64,000 nucleotides of DNA from Bacteroidota bacterium (lineage in GTDB: Bacteria; Bacteroidota; Rhodothermia; Rhodothermales; UBA10348), in NCBI GenBank assembly GCA_029262855.1, contig JAJCYP010000085.1, positions 1-64,000 on the forward strand, written 5' to 3'. Shown piece by piece: positions 1-8,775 of the stretch (its first letter is position 1; every line of letters starts with the position of its first letter). The notes below the pieces were generated by a model. The model was not told the DNA's origin and searched no databases. It was given only the letters and a program-made list of their open reading frames with translations. A program made the translations under genes and the position numbers.

Positions 1-1167
1 TAGCACGTGATCGAAGATGTCCGCTTGGAATGCTTCGTAGTTCGCCCATGCCTGGTCGTTGCTGAAAAGGTAAATCTCGATGGGTAGGCCGTGCCCAGTC
101 GGGGCCAACTGTCGGACCAGGAATGTCATCTCCTGGTGCACCTTGGGCAGGTTGCGCAGATAGTGCTCGAGGTAGGCCCGGAACACACCTACGTTGGTTA
201 GTTGTCGCCCGTTGATGAGCAGCGACTCGTCAACTTGGAGCCCGCGGTTGTGGGCTGCGAGCTCATCAAGCTTCTGCGTGACGTGGTCGGCGACATACCG
301 GATTTTCTTGAACCGCTCGATCATCTCCGAATTACAGAACCTTATGCTCGTGACGTCGAGGTGTACCGCGCGCTTGATGCGGCGTCCTCCCGACTCCTCC
401 ATGCCGCGCCAATTCTTGAACGGCTCGGCGACCAGGGCATAGGTCGGAATGGTCGTGACCGTTTTGTCCCAGTTCTGGACCTTGACCGTTGTCAGAGACA
501 CGTCGAGCACTTCGCCGTCAGCATTGTGGCCAGGCATCTCGATCCAGTCGCCTCTCCGGACCATGTTGTTGGCGGTCAGTTGCAGTCCGGCAACGAAGCC
601 GAGAATCGTGTCCTTGAATATGAGGAGCAGGACTGCTGTAAAGGCACCGAGCCCGCTGAAGAAAATGAGCGGTGACTTGCCCAGCAGGATGGCCAGGATG
701 GCCACGCCCACAACGAAGTAGACCGCCACCCGGATGATCTGGATAATCGTCCGGATCGGGAAACTGCGCGACACGGAGAAGCCCTGGTAGATCCGTTCTG
801 AGCCCCTGAGAAAGGCGTCGAAGACAGTTACTCCAACCAAGGCCAAATAGACAGAGGTCGCGGTGACTATCGCCATCACCGCGGTGGGGTAGTTGACCAG
901 TGCTACCGGCGCGGCCGCCTGTAGGATCAGCGCCGGCACCAAATGCGAGACCCTGGAGAACAGCCGGGCTTCGACGAAGGCGTCGTCCCACGTGGTCTTG
1001 CTTCGGCGCGCTGCCGCCCGGACCAGCCGGAGCAGGATGCGCTTGGCAACCACGTAGGCCACGAAGCTGAGCAGGAGGAGTAGAGCAAGTGCCGCCAACG
1101 CTACGGCCACGTTCGCCTGGCCGTCAGCCAGCCCCAGCTCGAGCAACCATGCCTTCAGCGCGTTCAC
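1..1167 (-). CDS. YbdG-like miniconductance mechanosensitive channel (3' end cut by window edge)
   Basis: Inner-membrane MscS-family channel that opens under membrane tension during osmotic downshock. Translating from a GTG at 1167 gives 389 codons with no stop before the window edge. The N-terminal half has about five hydrophobic segments. An MscS-type beta domain follows, with GDWIEMPGHNADGEVLD and TTVKVQNWDKTVTTIPTYAL, and the C-terminal part reads VFRAYLEHYL, MTFLVRQLAPTGHGLPIEIY and ADIFDHVL. From memory these match the long YbdG/MscM subgroup rather than short MscS. About 20-30 C-terminal residues are probably missing. The GTG start is chosen because it lies just before the first hydrophobic stretch; another start is possible. 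Confidence 0.85.
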   Translation of the reverse strand, partial: MNALKAWLLELGLADGQANVAVALAALALLLLLSFVAYVVAKRILLRLVRAAARRSKTTWDDAFVEARLFSRVSHLVPALILQAAAPVALVNYPTAVMAIVTATSVYLALVGVTVFDAFLRGSERIYQGFSVSRSFPIRTIIQIIRVAVYFVVGVAILAILLGKSPLIFFSGLGAFTAVLLLIFKDTILGFVAGLQLTANNMVRRGDWIEMPGHNADGEVLDVSLTTVKVQNWDKTVTTIPTYALVAEPFKNWRGMEESGGRRIKRAVHLDVTSIRFCNSEMIERFKKIRYVADHVTQKLDELAAHNRGLQVDESLLINGRQLTNVGVFRAYLEHYLRNLPKVHQEMTFLVRQLAPTGHGLPIEIYLFSNDQAWANYEAFQADIFDHVL

Positions 1168-1333
1168 GGCTGGACCCGGGGTGTGTGATTACGGGACCCC
1201 TCGCAATGGGTCGACAACAAGATCAGAAACAGGGGACTGTATCGCATGGTGGTATTCGTGTGCCCGACAATTATGGCAGTAGCTGTCGGAGGCGTTTTGT
1301 ATCTACCGTCACAGCATCAGCTACAGTGTAGTC

Positions 1334-1888
1334 ATGACGGAAGTCCTCGTTTACATCGCCACGTCCGTCGATGGCTTCATCGCGGGACCCGACCACGACC
1401 TTTCTTGGCTTCCAACAGACGAGGACCTCGCGGACACCTTGCAGGAGGACGATGGCGCCCTCGGCTACGAGGAGTTCATTGCCAGTGTTGGGTCCCTCTT
1501 GATGGGACGGGCAACGTATGATGTGGTGAGAGGGTTTGACGTTCCGTGGCCCTACGGGGATCTGCCGGTCCTGGTCGCGACAACGCGGGCCTTGGACGAC
1601 GATCCTCCCCGCACAGTTCGAGCGGTGCAAGGATCCATCGCTGAGTTGATAGAACTGGCCAAGACTGCGGCTGGCGCCAAAGACGTCTATCTCGATGGAG
1701 GGGAGCTCATTCGGCAGGCAGCAGAGTCAGACCTCATCGACGACCTAACAATCACCGTGGCGCCAATTGCGCTGGGGTCTGGAGTTCCGCTCTTCGCTGG
1801 AATGAGCAAGAGATACCCCTTGGAGTTTATCTCCCACCATCGCCACCCGGGGGGCATGATCCAACTCCGGGCTCGGCCGAAGCGATGA
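1334..1888 (+). CDS. dihydrofolate reductase family protein (RibD C-terminal domain, YyaP/YwjB-like)
   Basis: A 184-residue protein with the DHFR/RibD_C fold, predicted to be a cytoplasmic NAD(P)H-dependent reductase of unknown substrate. It opens with VLVYIATSVDGFIAGPDHDL, the signature of the family, and has SLLMGRATYDVV near residue 57, the DVYLDGGELI nucleotide-binding strand-loop, and a C-terminal IALGSGVPLF segment. Length is normal for stand-alone members. Members are often called dihydrofolate reductase, but they lack the folA active-site set and their substrates are mostly unknown. It stands alone, converging on the hip operon with about 47 bases between stops. Confidence 0.85.
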   Translation: MTEVLVYIATSVDGFIAGPDHDLSWLPTDEDLADTLQEDDGALGYEEFIASVGSLLMGRATYDVVRGFDVPWPYGDLPVLVATTRALDDDPPRTVRAVQGSIAELIELAKTAAGAKDVYLDGGELIRQAAESDLIDDLTITVAPIALGSGVPLFAGMSKRYPLEFISHHRHPGGMIQLRARPKR

Positions 1889-1935
1889 TGGCGTGGTGGC
1901 GTGGTGACCACTCCTCAGACGAATGACCTCGGCCG

Positions 1936-2880
1936 TCACTCCCAGAGCCGCCGCCTGCGATCGGCCAAGAGCGCCCGAAAGGCCCCCTTCTTTTCACCCG
2001 AAAGGAAGCTCTGGCCCAACAGCCGGTCCCACTCCGGTTGTGCCATGAGGAGCTGCCGGAGGACGAGCTCGACCGTGGCGCGGTTGAGCGCGAGCCGCTC
2101 GAGGCCGAAGTAGTCCACAAAGTGCTCCCTTCGAAACCGCGATTTCTTGCCGGCGAGGGGGATCGCGGTCTCCGCTCGTGGATCGCGCAGGACGATCGTC
2201 GAGTTGAGCATATCGTAGATGGGCGAGAATTTCACCGTGCCTTTCGCGTCGGTGATGAGGGAGAAGTTCTTGAGGTGGAGGTCCTCGTTACCGGCGAGGA
2301 AGGCGACCAGTACCATCCGAAAGAGCACCACCTTCTCGAGGAGCGGAAACGTGCAATGGCGCTCGACAACCGTCGCCACCTGTTCGAGGGAGGATGCGTA
2401 CTTGGTCCGTCGGTCGAGTCCGAGGAGTTGCGTGAAGTCCTCGACCGCCAGTTTTTTCGTGTGCCCGGCGCGGTCAAAGCGGCGGATGAAGTAACAGAGC
2501 TCGTCCGCTCGCGTCCAGAGGAGGCCGTGAGCGGGAACGTCGAGCCCGGCCGCCGCTGCCATGCGCATCGTCACGTCCTCGTTCGCCGGGACCTCCGGAT
2601 AGTGCGGGCTGTCGGGCTTGAGGATGTATCGCCCCCCGATGGTGACCAACTCGAATTGGCCGGCGGCTGGCTTGAGGACTGCGCTGACCTTCGGCTGGAC
2701 GCCGCCGATGGACATTCTCGCGGACCGCGCCGTGGCCTCGAACCGGAGTTCCTGGCTCGTGAAGGGGAGAGGCGCGAGCGAGGACAGTTTTGGTGCCAGG
2801 CGTCGGAGCCCCCTGCGCGAGTAACGGTCCTCGTCGGGGCGCAATTGGTCGTAGGTCAGGGGGCAGCGTCGCTCACTCAT
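1936..2880 (-). CDS. hipT: HipT-like Ser/Thr kinase toxin
   Basis: A 314-residue HipA-superfamily kinase lacking the N-terminal subdomain of classical HipA, which is encoded separately just upstream. Family members poison translation by phosphorylating aminoacyl-tRNA synthetases (GltX for HipA, TrpS for E. coli HipT). Visible kinase elements are the Gly-rich loop MSIGGVQPK at residues 56-64, Lys88 in YILKP, the catalytic loop GNEDLHLKN with Asp200 at 197-205, and the metal-binding Asp223 in SPIYDML. E. coli HipT has autophosphorylated serines at 57 and 59; here Ser57 is kept and 59 is Gly. The ATG at 2880 overlaps the hipS stop as ATGA. The target is not predictable from this sequence. Confidence 0.88.
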   Translation of the reverse strand: MSERRCPLTYDQLRPDEDRYSRRGLRRLAPKLSSLAPLPFTSQELRFEATARSARMSIGGVQPKVSAVLKPAAGQFELVTIGGRYILKPDSPHYPEVPANEDVTMRMAAAAGLDVPAHGLLWTRADELCYFIRRFDRAGHTKKLAVEDFTQLLGLDRRTKYASSLEQVATVVERHCTFPLLEKVVLFRMVLVAFLAGNEDLHLKNFSLITDAKGTVKFSPIYDMLNSTIVLRDPRAETAIPLAGKKSRFRREHFVDYFGLERLALNRATVELVLRQLLMAQPEWDRLLGQSFLSGEKKGAFRALLADRRRRLWE

Positions 2881-3203
2881 GGCAGCAGCTCCACGGTAAC
2901 CGCACCGACGGTGTCCCTTCCCACAGCCAGGAGTTGGCCCATGTAGTCCGTCGCGTCGAGCTTCTCGGCGCGAAGAAGTGCCTCCAACTGCCAACCCTCG
3001 GGGAGCAACCCGTCAAAAAAGGCTGGGAAGCGATCGAATGCGTAGGGCTCAGGTCGGACGGGAAGCGTTAGCGAGATGGGCGCCCCAGTGTAGGCCGGTT
3101 CGTACTGGACGGTGAAGGCGCCTCCTTCGAATTCGGTCAGGGTGCCTGCATGCCTACCATGAACGTGGACGGCCGCTGTCCGGGTGAAAGGGGGAGTCGT
3201 CAT
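2877..3203 (-). CDS. hipS: HipS-like antitoxin (HipA N-terminal subdomain 1 as a separate protein)
   Basis: A 108-residue protein matching only the N-terminal subdomain of HipA: AAVHVHGRHAGTL, FTVQYEPAYTGAPISLTLPV, and FPAFFDGLLPEGWQLEALL followed by LLAVGRDTVGAVTV. In the E. coli O127 HipBST system this small protein, not HipB, is the main neutraliser of the kinase. It lies between hipB and hipT with 4-base overlaps at both ends, so the three are co-transcribed and probably translationally coupled. A frameshift splitting a normal hipA is unlikely because both junctions are clean ATGA overlaps and both halves have normal HipS/HipT lengths. Confidence 0.85.
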   Translation of the reverse strand: MTTPPFTRTAAVHVHGRHAGTLTEFEGGAFTVQYEPAYTGAPISLTLPVRPEPYAFDRFPAFFDGLLPEGWQLEALLRAEKLDATDYMGQLLAVGRDTVGAVTVELLP

Positions 3204-3433
3204 GTCACTGCCAGCTCTCGGAAGTCGTCCATCAGTGGACTCTCCAGCTTCAGGTGGATGTTGAGCACGGCGCAGAGCTTCATGACCGTGTCCATCCGGA
3301 CGGTCTCCTTGCCGTGCTCTACGTCGTAGATGGCCGTTTGGCCGACATCGGCGAGTACGGACAGGGCTTTTCGGGAGAGCCCGGCTCGTTTGCGATGGTA
3401 TTTCAAGACCGGGCCGAGTTGGTCGAACGCCAT
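3200..3433 (-). CDS. hipB: HipB-like antitoxin / transcriptional repressor (Xre HTH)
   Basis: A 77-residue helix-turn-helix protein and first gene of the hipBST operon. The Xre HTH runs from about residue 8 to 62: LGPVLKYHRKRAGLSRKAL, then ADVGQTAIYDVEHGKETVRM and LCAVLNIHLKL. In HipAB and HipBST systems HipB binds palindromic operators and represses its own operon, together with the toxin-containing complex. A short inverted repeat lies just upstream of its start and is a candidate operator. The stop overlaps the hipS start by 4 bases. Confidence 0.87.
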   Translation of the reverse strand: MAFDQLGPVLKYHRKRAGLSRKALSVLADVGQTAIYDVEHGKETVRMDTVMKLCAVLNIHLKLESPLMDDFRELAVT

Positions 3434-3440
3434 GGATGCG

Positions 3441-3452
3441 CCGCTAGAGCGG
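3441..3452 (-). promoter_or_regulatory. candidate HipB operator (inverted repeat CCGCT-AG-AGCGG)
   Basis: A perfect 5-base inverted repeat with a 2-base centre, 8 bases upstream of the hipB start codon. E. coli HipB binds palindromic sites near its own promoter, although with a different sequence (TATCC-N8-GGATA). Short palindromes occur by chance in GC-rich DNA and I found no second copy in the 250-base upstream region, so the assignment rests on position only. Confidence 0.3.
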
Positions 3453-3685
3453 TAAAAATCAGATGGAGTGAAGGATCAGCACTGATAGGTAGCAATAAGC
3501 CGGCCCATACTAGTGCGATAGAGGCAAAAACGAACTGGCTGTAGCTTTGATCCCCTGCGTGACGGCCACCCCCGGTCCCGATCAGCGTCAGGCGTTCCTC
3601 GAACAGCGGCCCGGATCTACAGAGGCATGGGCTCGTTGGCGAGCCAGGTACCTACAGACCCGGCGCCGCGCGGCTGGAGTGGAAG

Positions 3686-4864
3686 ATGACTGACGTCGCC
3701 GTCATAGGTGGAGGAATGATCGGCTCGGCGGCCGCCCGCCACCTGGCAGAGGCAGGCGCCGGCGTGACCCTGATAGGCGTGGCCGAGAACAACCGGCACG
3801 GCGTATTCGCCAGTCACTACGACGAGGCGCGCGTCATCCGAAGGACCGATGCCGACCCTGTCTGGTCCGACCTCGCCGTCCAAGCCATCGGTCGCTATGC
3901 GGACATCCAGGAGCGTTCGGGCATCCGCTTCCATGACCCGTGCGGACACATCCGGTGCGATCTGCCGGAAGGAAGTCCGAAGAGTGTGCTGCAGGCCGTC
4001 CGGTCGATCTCAGGGGGATTGGGCGCCGGTGTTTCCGAAGTTCGAGCCGGCGACATTCGCGAAAGCCACCCCTATCTGCACTTCGATGCGTCATCGGTCC
4101 TTCAGGTAGAGGAGGCACCGGCGGGCATAATCAACCCCCGACTCCTGGTGCTTGCGCAGCAGATTCTCGCCGCCCGTGCCGGAGCGGTGCTTGTCGACCA
4201 GGCGGGACATGCAGTGCGACGTGCCGGAGGCCATTTCGTGGTTGAGACCAGTGGTGAAAGTATTCAGGCTCGCCAAGTCCTGGTCTGCACTGGCCCCCAC
4301 ACGAACGACTTCGGCCTGACTCCGGAGCCGCTTCCCATCGATGTCCGTCCCGAAACCGTCCTGCTGATTGAGACCCCGCCCAGGGTTGTTGAACGGCTTA
4401 GCGGGATGCCCGGCATCATTTGGAATTTCAATCATCGGCCGCCGGTCGAGTACGCATACGTTCTGCCGCCCGTGGTCTATCCCGACCGAAAGACGTACCT
4501 GAAAATCGGAGCGGATAATGACCGTGACCTGAGCGTGGAGACGCTCGAGCAGAAGCGTGCCTACATGACATCTCCTGGAAGCCAGACGACGGCATCGTAC
4601 CTGCGGGAGCTGATTGACGAGTTGATTCCGTCCGTCCGCGGTCTCCCGCAACGGACCAAGCCCTGTCTGCTGACCTACTCGCCCAAGCGCTACCCGATCG
4701 TTGACGAGGTGGCCCCGGACTGGTTCGTGGCCGTGGCGGGCTGCGGCAAGGCTGCCAAATCATCTGATCAGATCGGCAAGCTGGCTGCGGATGCGGTCCT
4801 GCGCAGGGAGTGGACGGAGCCGTTCAGTCCTGATGTGTTTCGGCTCACGGCTGCGGCCGGGTAG
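3686..4864 (+). CDS. FAD-dependent amine oxidoreductase (DAO / sarcosine-oxidase-like)
   Basis: A 392-residue cytoplasmic flavoenzyme of the D-amino-acid oxidase superfamily. The N-terminal Rossmann motif is VAVIGGGMIGSAAARHLAEA. It is followed by an SHYDEARVIRR stretch like the flavin-contact region of monomeric sarcosine and N-methyltryptophan oxidases, QVLVCTGPHTNDF in the middle, and a C-terminal FVAVAGCGKAAKSSDQIGKL. It probably oxidises a secondary amine or N-methyl amino acid to an imine; the substrate cannot be named. The ATG at 3686 starts directly at the FAD motif, as usual. It stands alone between divergent hipB and the M1 peptidase gene. Confidence 0.8.
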   Translation: MTDVAVIGGGMIGSAAARHLAEAGAGVTLIGVAENNRHGVFASHYDEARVIRRTDADPVWSDLAVQAIGRYADIQERSGIRFHDPCGHIRCDLPEGSPKSVLQAVRSISGGLGAGVSEVRAGDIRESHPYLHFDASSVLQVEEAPAGIINPRLLVLAQQILAARAGAVLVDQAGHAVRRAGGHFVVETSGESIQARQVLVCTGPHTNDFGLTPEPLPIDVRPETVLLIETPPRVVERLSGMPGIIWNFNHRPPVEYAYVLPPVVYPDRKTYLKIGADNDRDLSVETLEQKRAYMTSPGSQTTASYLRELIDELIPSVRGLPQRTKPCLLTYSPKRYPIVDEVAPDWFVAVAGCGKAAKSSDQIGKLAADAVLRREWTEPFSPDVFRLTAAAG

Positions 4865-4997
4865 GGGCACAAAGGGCCGGGCTCCTGGTCCGGATTGCGT
4901 CACAAAACCTTCACACCCTTGCCGGGATTCCCTCACGAACCCTCCAGTCCACCGGGCCTAGGCTGCCTGCATTGCGCATCCCAAACCAGGACGGAAA

Positions 4998-6917
4998 ATG
5001 AAACGCACCCTCCTCGCCGCGCTGGCGGTGATTCTGACCCTACCTCTCGCCGCGCAGGAGCGGCGTCCGATTCCTTATCCGGTCATCGCCGATGCGGATT
5101 TTCGGCAGGCGATTGAGAAGGGCACCAGAACAGAGACGGGCGCCCCGGGACCCAACTACTGGACGAACACCGCGCATTACGAGATCGCGGCGACGCTCTC
5201 GCCCGGATCGGACGTGCTCCGGGGAAGCGAGACCGCGACTTACCACAACAATTCGCCCGACGCTCTCTCTCGCGTGGCGATTCATCTTCGGCAAAACCTC
5301 CACGCGGAAGGCGCTGTTCGCAATCGGCCGCAGGAAGTTACCGGTGGGGTCACGGTGGGGAGGGTTGTCTACCAGGGAAAAGAACTGCTCCAGACCCGGA
5401 GAGCGGAATCCATAGGCTATTCGATCGACGGCAGCGTGATGTGGGTTCAATTGCCCACGCGCCTGAATGCAGGAGAGAGCGCCACGTTCGAGATCTCCTG
5501 GAGCTACCGGGTCCCGAGCGTTGGTGCCCCGAGGAACGGGACAGACGGGGAGGTCTACTTCAACGCCTACTGGTATCCTCAGTTTGCCGTCTATGACGAC
5601 GTGCAGGGGTGGAAGGCCGATCAGTACTTCGGCAACGGGGAGTTCTACATGGGATACGGCTCATACGATGTCTCCCTCACGGTTCCACAGGGCTGGATTG
5701 TAGGGGCGACGGGCGTGCTGCAGAATGCCGAAGAGGTGCTCTCGGACCAGTCGGTCGCTCGCATACGTTCGGCGCGGAGCAACCCCGACTACATCGTTCG
5801 TGTGGTCGACGAGGCCGACCGTTACCAAGCCACACGCACGTCTGCGACACGTGGCCTGACCTGGCGTTTCGAGGCCGACAACGTGAGGGACTTCGCGTGG
5901 GGGGCATCGCCCGAATATCTCTGGGACATGACGGTGGCCAAGGTCGGGGATCGGGACGGCGATGGGGTAGAGGACACCTCCGAGATCCACGCCTTCTGGC
6001 GGCCGGAGGCGACGGCCTGGGTCCGGTCGGCCGAGTTCGGCAAGTTCTCCATTGAGTTTCTCTCACGGACCTTCTTCCCCTATCCCGACCCGCATATGAC
6101 GGCCATGGAGGGCATCATCGGCGGCGGAATGGAATACCCGATGATGACGCTCATCGGGAGCCGCACGAATGAAAGGCGTCTGTTCGGGGTCACACTCCAC
6201 GAAATCGCCCACATGTACTTCCCGATGATCGTGGGACAGGATGAGAAGGACGACACCTGGATGGATGAGGGCCTGACGTCGTTCAACACGGCGGAGGGGA
6301 GCGCCGAGTTCTGGGATGACGACATGGTCTGGGATCCCGGTAGGCAGGGATACTACTCCATCGCCGGCACTTCGCAGGAGCGCATCTCGCGCCGGCACGC
6401 GGACCAGTACCCCTACGGAACGGCAGCGCGGGGCGTGGCCGCCTACAACAAGCCGGCTGTCAGTCTGCACGCGCTTCGCGGACTGCTCGGCAACGATTTG
6501 TTCTACGAAGCCTATCGGGAGTACGCCCGCCGCTGGGCCTACAAGCACCCCGAGCCCTACGACCTGTTCAACACGTTCGAGGACGTGACGGGCCTGGATC
6601 TGGACTGGTTCTGGACGACGCAGTTCTATACCACATGGACGCTCGATCAGGCCATCGCGGGCGTGGTCGATGGCGAAACCGCGGTCACGGTGATCGTCGA
6701 GGACCGGGGGCTTTCGCCGTACCCGGTGCCCCTCAGGGTGACGTACTCAGATGGGGCGGCCGAGGAGGCGTCTATGTCGGTGGATGCCTGGATGCAGGGT
6801 GCACGCGAGCAGCGAATGGAATTTCCCGCTGGCCAGGTGGTGCGTGTGGAGATCGATCCCGGGCGCTTTCTGCCGGACGTGGACCGGGCCAACAATGTTT
6901 GGGAGCGGGAGGATTGA
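4998..6917 (+). CDS. secreted M1-family zinc metallopeptidase
   Basis: A 639-residue aminopeptidase-type protein with a Sec signal peptide ending near LTLPLAAQ. The M1 active site is complete: GGGMEYPMM (the GxMEN-type exopeptidase motif, in a variant form), HEIAH at 401-405 and Glu424 in WMDEGL, spaced as HExxH-X18-E. An N-terminal beta domain precedes the catalytic domain and a short beta-rich domain follows it. An acidic DGDGVED stretch near residue 320 looks like a calcium-binding insert. It probably digests exported or environmental peptides in the periplasm or outside the cell. Confidence 0.9.
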   Translation: MKRTLLAALAVILTLPLAAQERRPIPYPVIADADFRQAIEKGTRTETGAPGPNYWTNTAHYEIAATLSPGSDVLRGSETATYHNNSPDALSRVAIHLRQNLHAEGAVRNRPQEVTGGVTVGRVVYQGKELLQTRRAESIGYSIDGSVMWVQLPTRLNAGESATFEISWSYRVPSVGAPRNGTDGEVYFNAYWYPQFAVYDDVQGWKADQYFGNGEFYMGYGSYDVSLTVPQGWIVGATGVLQNAEEVLSDQSVARIRSARSNPDYIVRVVDEADRYQATRTSATRGLTWRFEADNVRDFAWGASPEYLWDMTVAKVGDRDGDGVEDTSEIHAFWRPEATAWVRSAEFGKFSIEFLSRTFFPYPDPHMTAMEGIIGGGMEYPMMTLIGSRTNERRLFGVTLHEIAHMYFPMIVGQDEKDDTWMDEGLTSFNTAEGSAEFWDDDMVWDPGRQGYYSIAGTSQERISRRHADQYPYGTAARGVAAYNKPAVSLHALRGLLGNDLFYEAYREYARRWAYKHPEPYDLFNTFEDVTGLDLDWFWTTQFYTTWTLDQAIAGVVDGETAVTVIVEDRGLSPYPVPLRVTYSDGAAEEASMSVDAWMQGAREQRMEFPAGQVVRVEIDPGRFLPDVDRANNVWERED

Positions 6918-6937
6918 GACGTCGGGCTTCCCGCGCC

Positions 6938-7630
6938 TCAATACCTCAGGCTCAGCACCTCGTCGAAGTCCGCATTCACGCCTCGCGCGAACTCAATGGC
7001 CTCATGATCGGGCGCCAGTTCGTGGAAGTAGAACTCGGTGCCTTCTGCGCGCTGGGCGTCCAGGTCGGTGGCCATCTCCCGGAGTCCCTGCACATAGGGC
7101 TCATAGGCGGATCCTTCCTCCTTGGACTTGACCACAAGGAGGAGCGCATCCTCCGAGAAAGGAGCCTCCCAACCGGTCGGCATTCCGGAGCCGAAATGGA
7201 ACAGTGATCCCGGCTCCATGACCTGGCGCTTCCCTTCGCTGCAAAGCACCCAGCTTCCACTGACCGTGTAGACGAGGCTTTCAGTGGGGTGCGGGTGCTC
7301 CTCGAGGTACATCCCTGGCTTCAATTGAATGAAGAACGCCCGCAGTTCCTCCGCGAACAGCAGTGGCCCGAAAACACCCTCATGCGTGAGGACGCCGACG
7401 GATTCCACAGCCTGCCGGATGTCGGGGATGACGGACACATTGTTTGCCAACTGGATGTACGCAGGCGAGACTGGTGTGGCCTGCACCATCTGCTTAGGGA
7501 GTATGTCGTCAGGCGAGGCTGGAGCGACATCGTGAGTGTGATCGTCGCCATCCTCATGGGCGGCTTCGTGAGTATCTCCCTGGCAGGCAGCCAGCGACAG
7601 GACGGTGAGGGCGAGAACGAGCGTCTTCAT
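6938..7630 (-). CDS. cupin-domain lipoprotein
   Basis: A 230-residue predicted lipoprotein with lipobox LSLAAC near residue 16, followed by a His/Asp-rich linker (HEAAHEDGDDHTHD) that could bind metal. The C-terminal half has a cupin pattern: PGMYLEEHPHPTESLVYTVSG, then VMEPGSLFHFGSGMPTGWEA, with candidate metal ligands His-His-Glu. The role is unknown; periplasmic cupins of this kind may bind small molecules or metals. It converges on the M1 peptidase gene, with only about 20 bases between stops. Confidence 0.75.
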   Translation of the reverse strand: MKTLVLALTVLSLAACQGDTHEAAHEDGDDHTHDVAPASPDDILPKQMVQATPVSPAYIQLANNVSVIPDIRQAVESVGVLTHEGVFGPLLFAEELRAFFIQLKPGMYLEEHPHPTESLVYTVSGSWVLCSEGKRQVMEPGSLFHFGSGMPTGWEAPFSEDALLLVVKSKEEGSAYEPYVQGLREMATDLDAQRAEGTEFYFHELAPDHEAIEFARGVNADFDEVLSLRY

Positions 7631-7671
7631 GCAATCAGTCGGTTGAGTGATCTGGCTTCGGACAAGTTAGG

Positions 7672-8634
7672 TCACGGCCGCTCGGTCACCCGCTGCAGCC
7701 TTTCATACACATCCTCCTCCCAGTACGGCGAGCGAATCAGTTCGACCAGTTCCATTCGGTATCGGCCATCCGAGGCCTCCATGGCCAGGAGTCGCCGGTC
7801 GCCTCCTGTGGCTCGCCACCAGACTTCTGCGTCACCGGTCTTTTCGCCAATCAGCGATTCCACCGGTCCGGAATACGTGACGCGGATGCGCTCGGCGTCC
7901 GTTTCCGAGCCGTCGAGGGATGCGGTGGCCAAGACCGTTTCGCCCGTCTTCGTAAGCACCCGGAACGTCACCGATCCCGCAGTCAAGTCAACCGCCCGGA
8001 GCAGCACGGGCAAGGCCGACGGTGGATACGTGTCCACCGGAGGGGACCACACGTCGCTGCTGTTTCCGTAGTCGTCGCTCCGGTACAGATGGTCAACCTG
8101 GCCGCCGTCGCCGAAGGAGAACTCCCTGTATTGATTTGCGCACCAGTCGAAACTGGCGAAGGAGGCTTTCAGCGGGCGAAGGTCCGACTGCCGGAGGTTC
8201 GCCACCCAACTCCGCTTGTACTCATAGGATCGGCTCTCGAATTCGTAGAAAAGCGCGTACTTGAAAGCGGGCACAGACTCCGTGGACGAGGCGGTTGCCT
8301 TGCTGCCGGCCGCGCGATCGAAGTCGTGCTTGACCAGGTAGGTACCGGCCAGGAAGCTCTGATCCCTAGCCCGGCCGTACTGGTCCTGGGTTCTGGTGAC
8401 CTGATAGAAGGCGACTTCGGCCTGTCCATCATTCCAGAGGTCCGCCGTCAGATAGCCCTCCTCGGAGATGGAATGGAACGGAGCATCGAGTCCGGGAGCA
8501 TCATCGGTGAGTCTCCAGACAAGAATCACACACATGACCGCGACCGCAACGATCGCCAACTGTGCGCTCCTGAGGCCCATCACACCGGCCGCGGGCGCGC
8601 CCCGGAGCCATGTCTTTTTCGAATCGTCTGCCAT
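7672..8634 (-). CDS. membrane-anchored conserved protein resembling the Bacteroidota family often misnamed 'septum formation inhibitor Maf'
   Basis: A 320-residue protein with one N-terminal membrane segment (LAIVAVAVMCVILVW, about residues 30-45) and a large beta-rich exported domain. LWNDGQAEVAFYQVTRTQ, then GTYLVKHDFD, then KASFASFDWCANQYREFSF is the layout I recall for a conserved extracytoplasmic family of Bacteroidota, despite having no Maf activity. I do not know its function. The start is set at the ATG at 8634, because upstream codons give an unusual, Cys/Trp-rich leader. It is 42 bases upstream of the cupin lipoprotein on the same strand and may be co-transcribed with it. Confidence 0.6.
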   Translation of the reverse strand: MADDSKKTWLRGAPAAGVMGLRSAQLAIVAVAVMCVILVWRLTDDAPGLDAPFHSISEEGYLTADLWNDGQAEVAFYQVTRTQDQYGRARDQSFLAGTYLVKHDFDRAAGSKATASSTESVPAFKYALFYEFESRSYEYKRSWVANLRQSDLRPLKASFASFDWCANQYREFSFGDGGQVDHLYRSDDYGNSSDVWSPPVDTYPPSALPVLLRAVDLTAGSVTFRVLTKTGETVLATASLDGSETDAERIRVTYSGPVESLIGEKTGDAEVWWRATGGDRRLLAMEASDGRYRMELVELIRSPYWEEDVYERLQRVTERP

Positions 8635-8775
8635 AGCAAATCGGGATGAGGGTAGCGGATAATAGGGCGGGCCGAAAGAACAGATGCCGCTAGTGAACCA
8701 CGATGGGTACTGCCGCCGGACACACCATGAATCGGCCCACCCGTCGTCGTGAGAAGTGCGCGGGCGCAACGCAGA

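Noticed and set aside
1936-3203. A broken or frameshifted single hipA gene.
   Set aside because: Both pieces have clean ATGA overlaps and lengths matching HipS and HipT, and Ser57 falls at the HipT position, so the split is natural.
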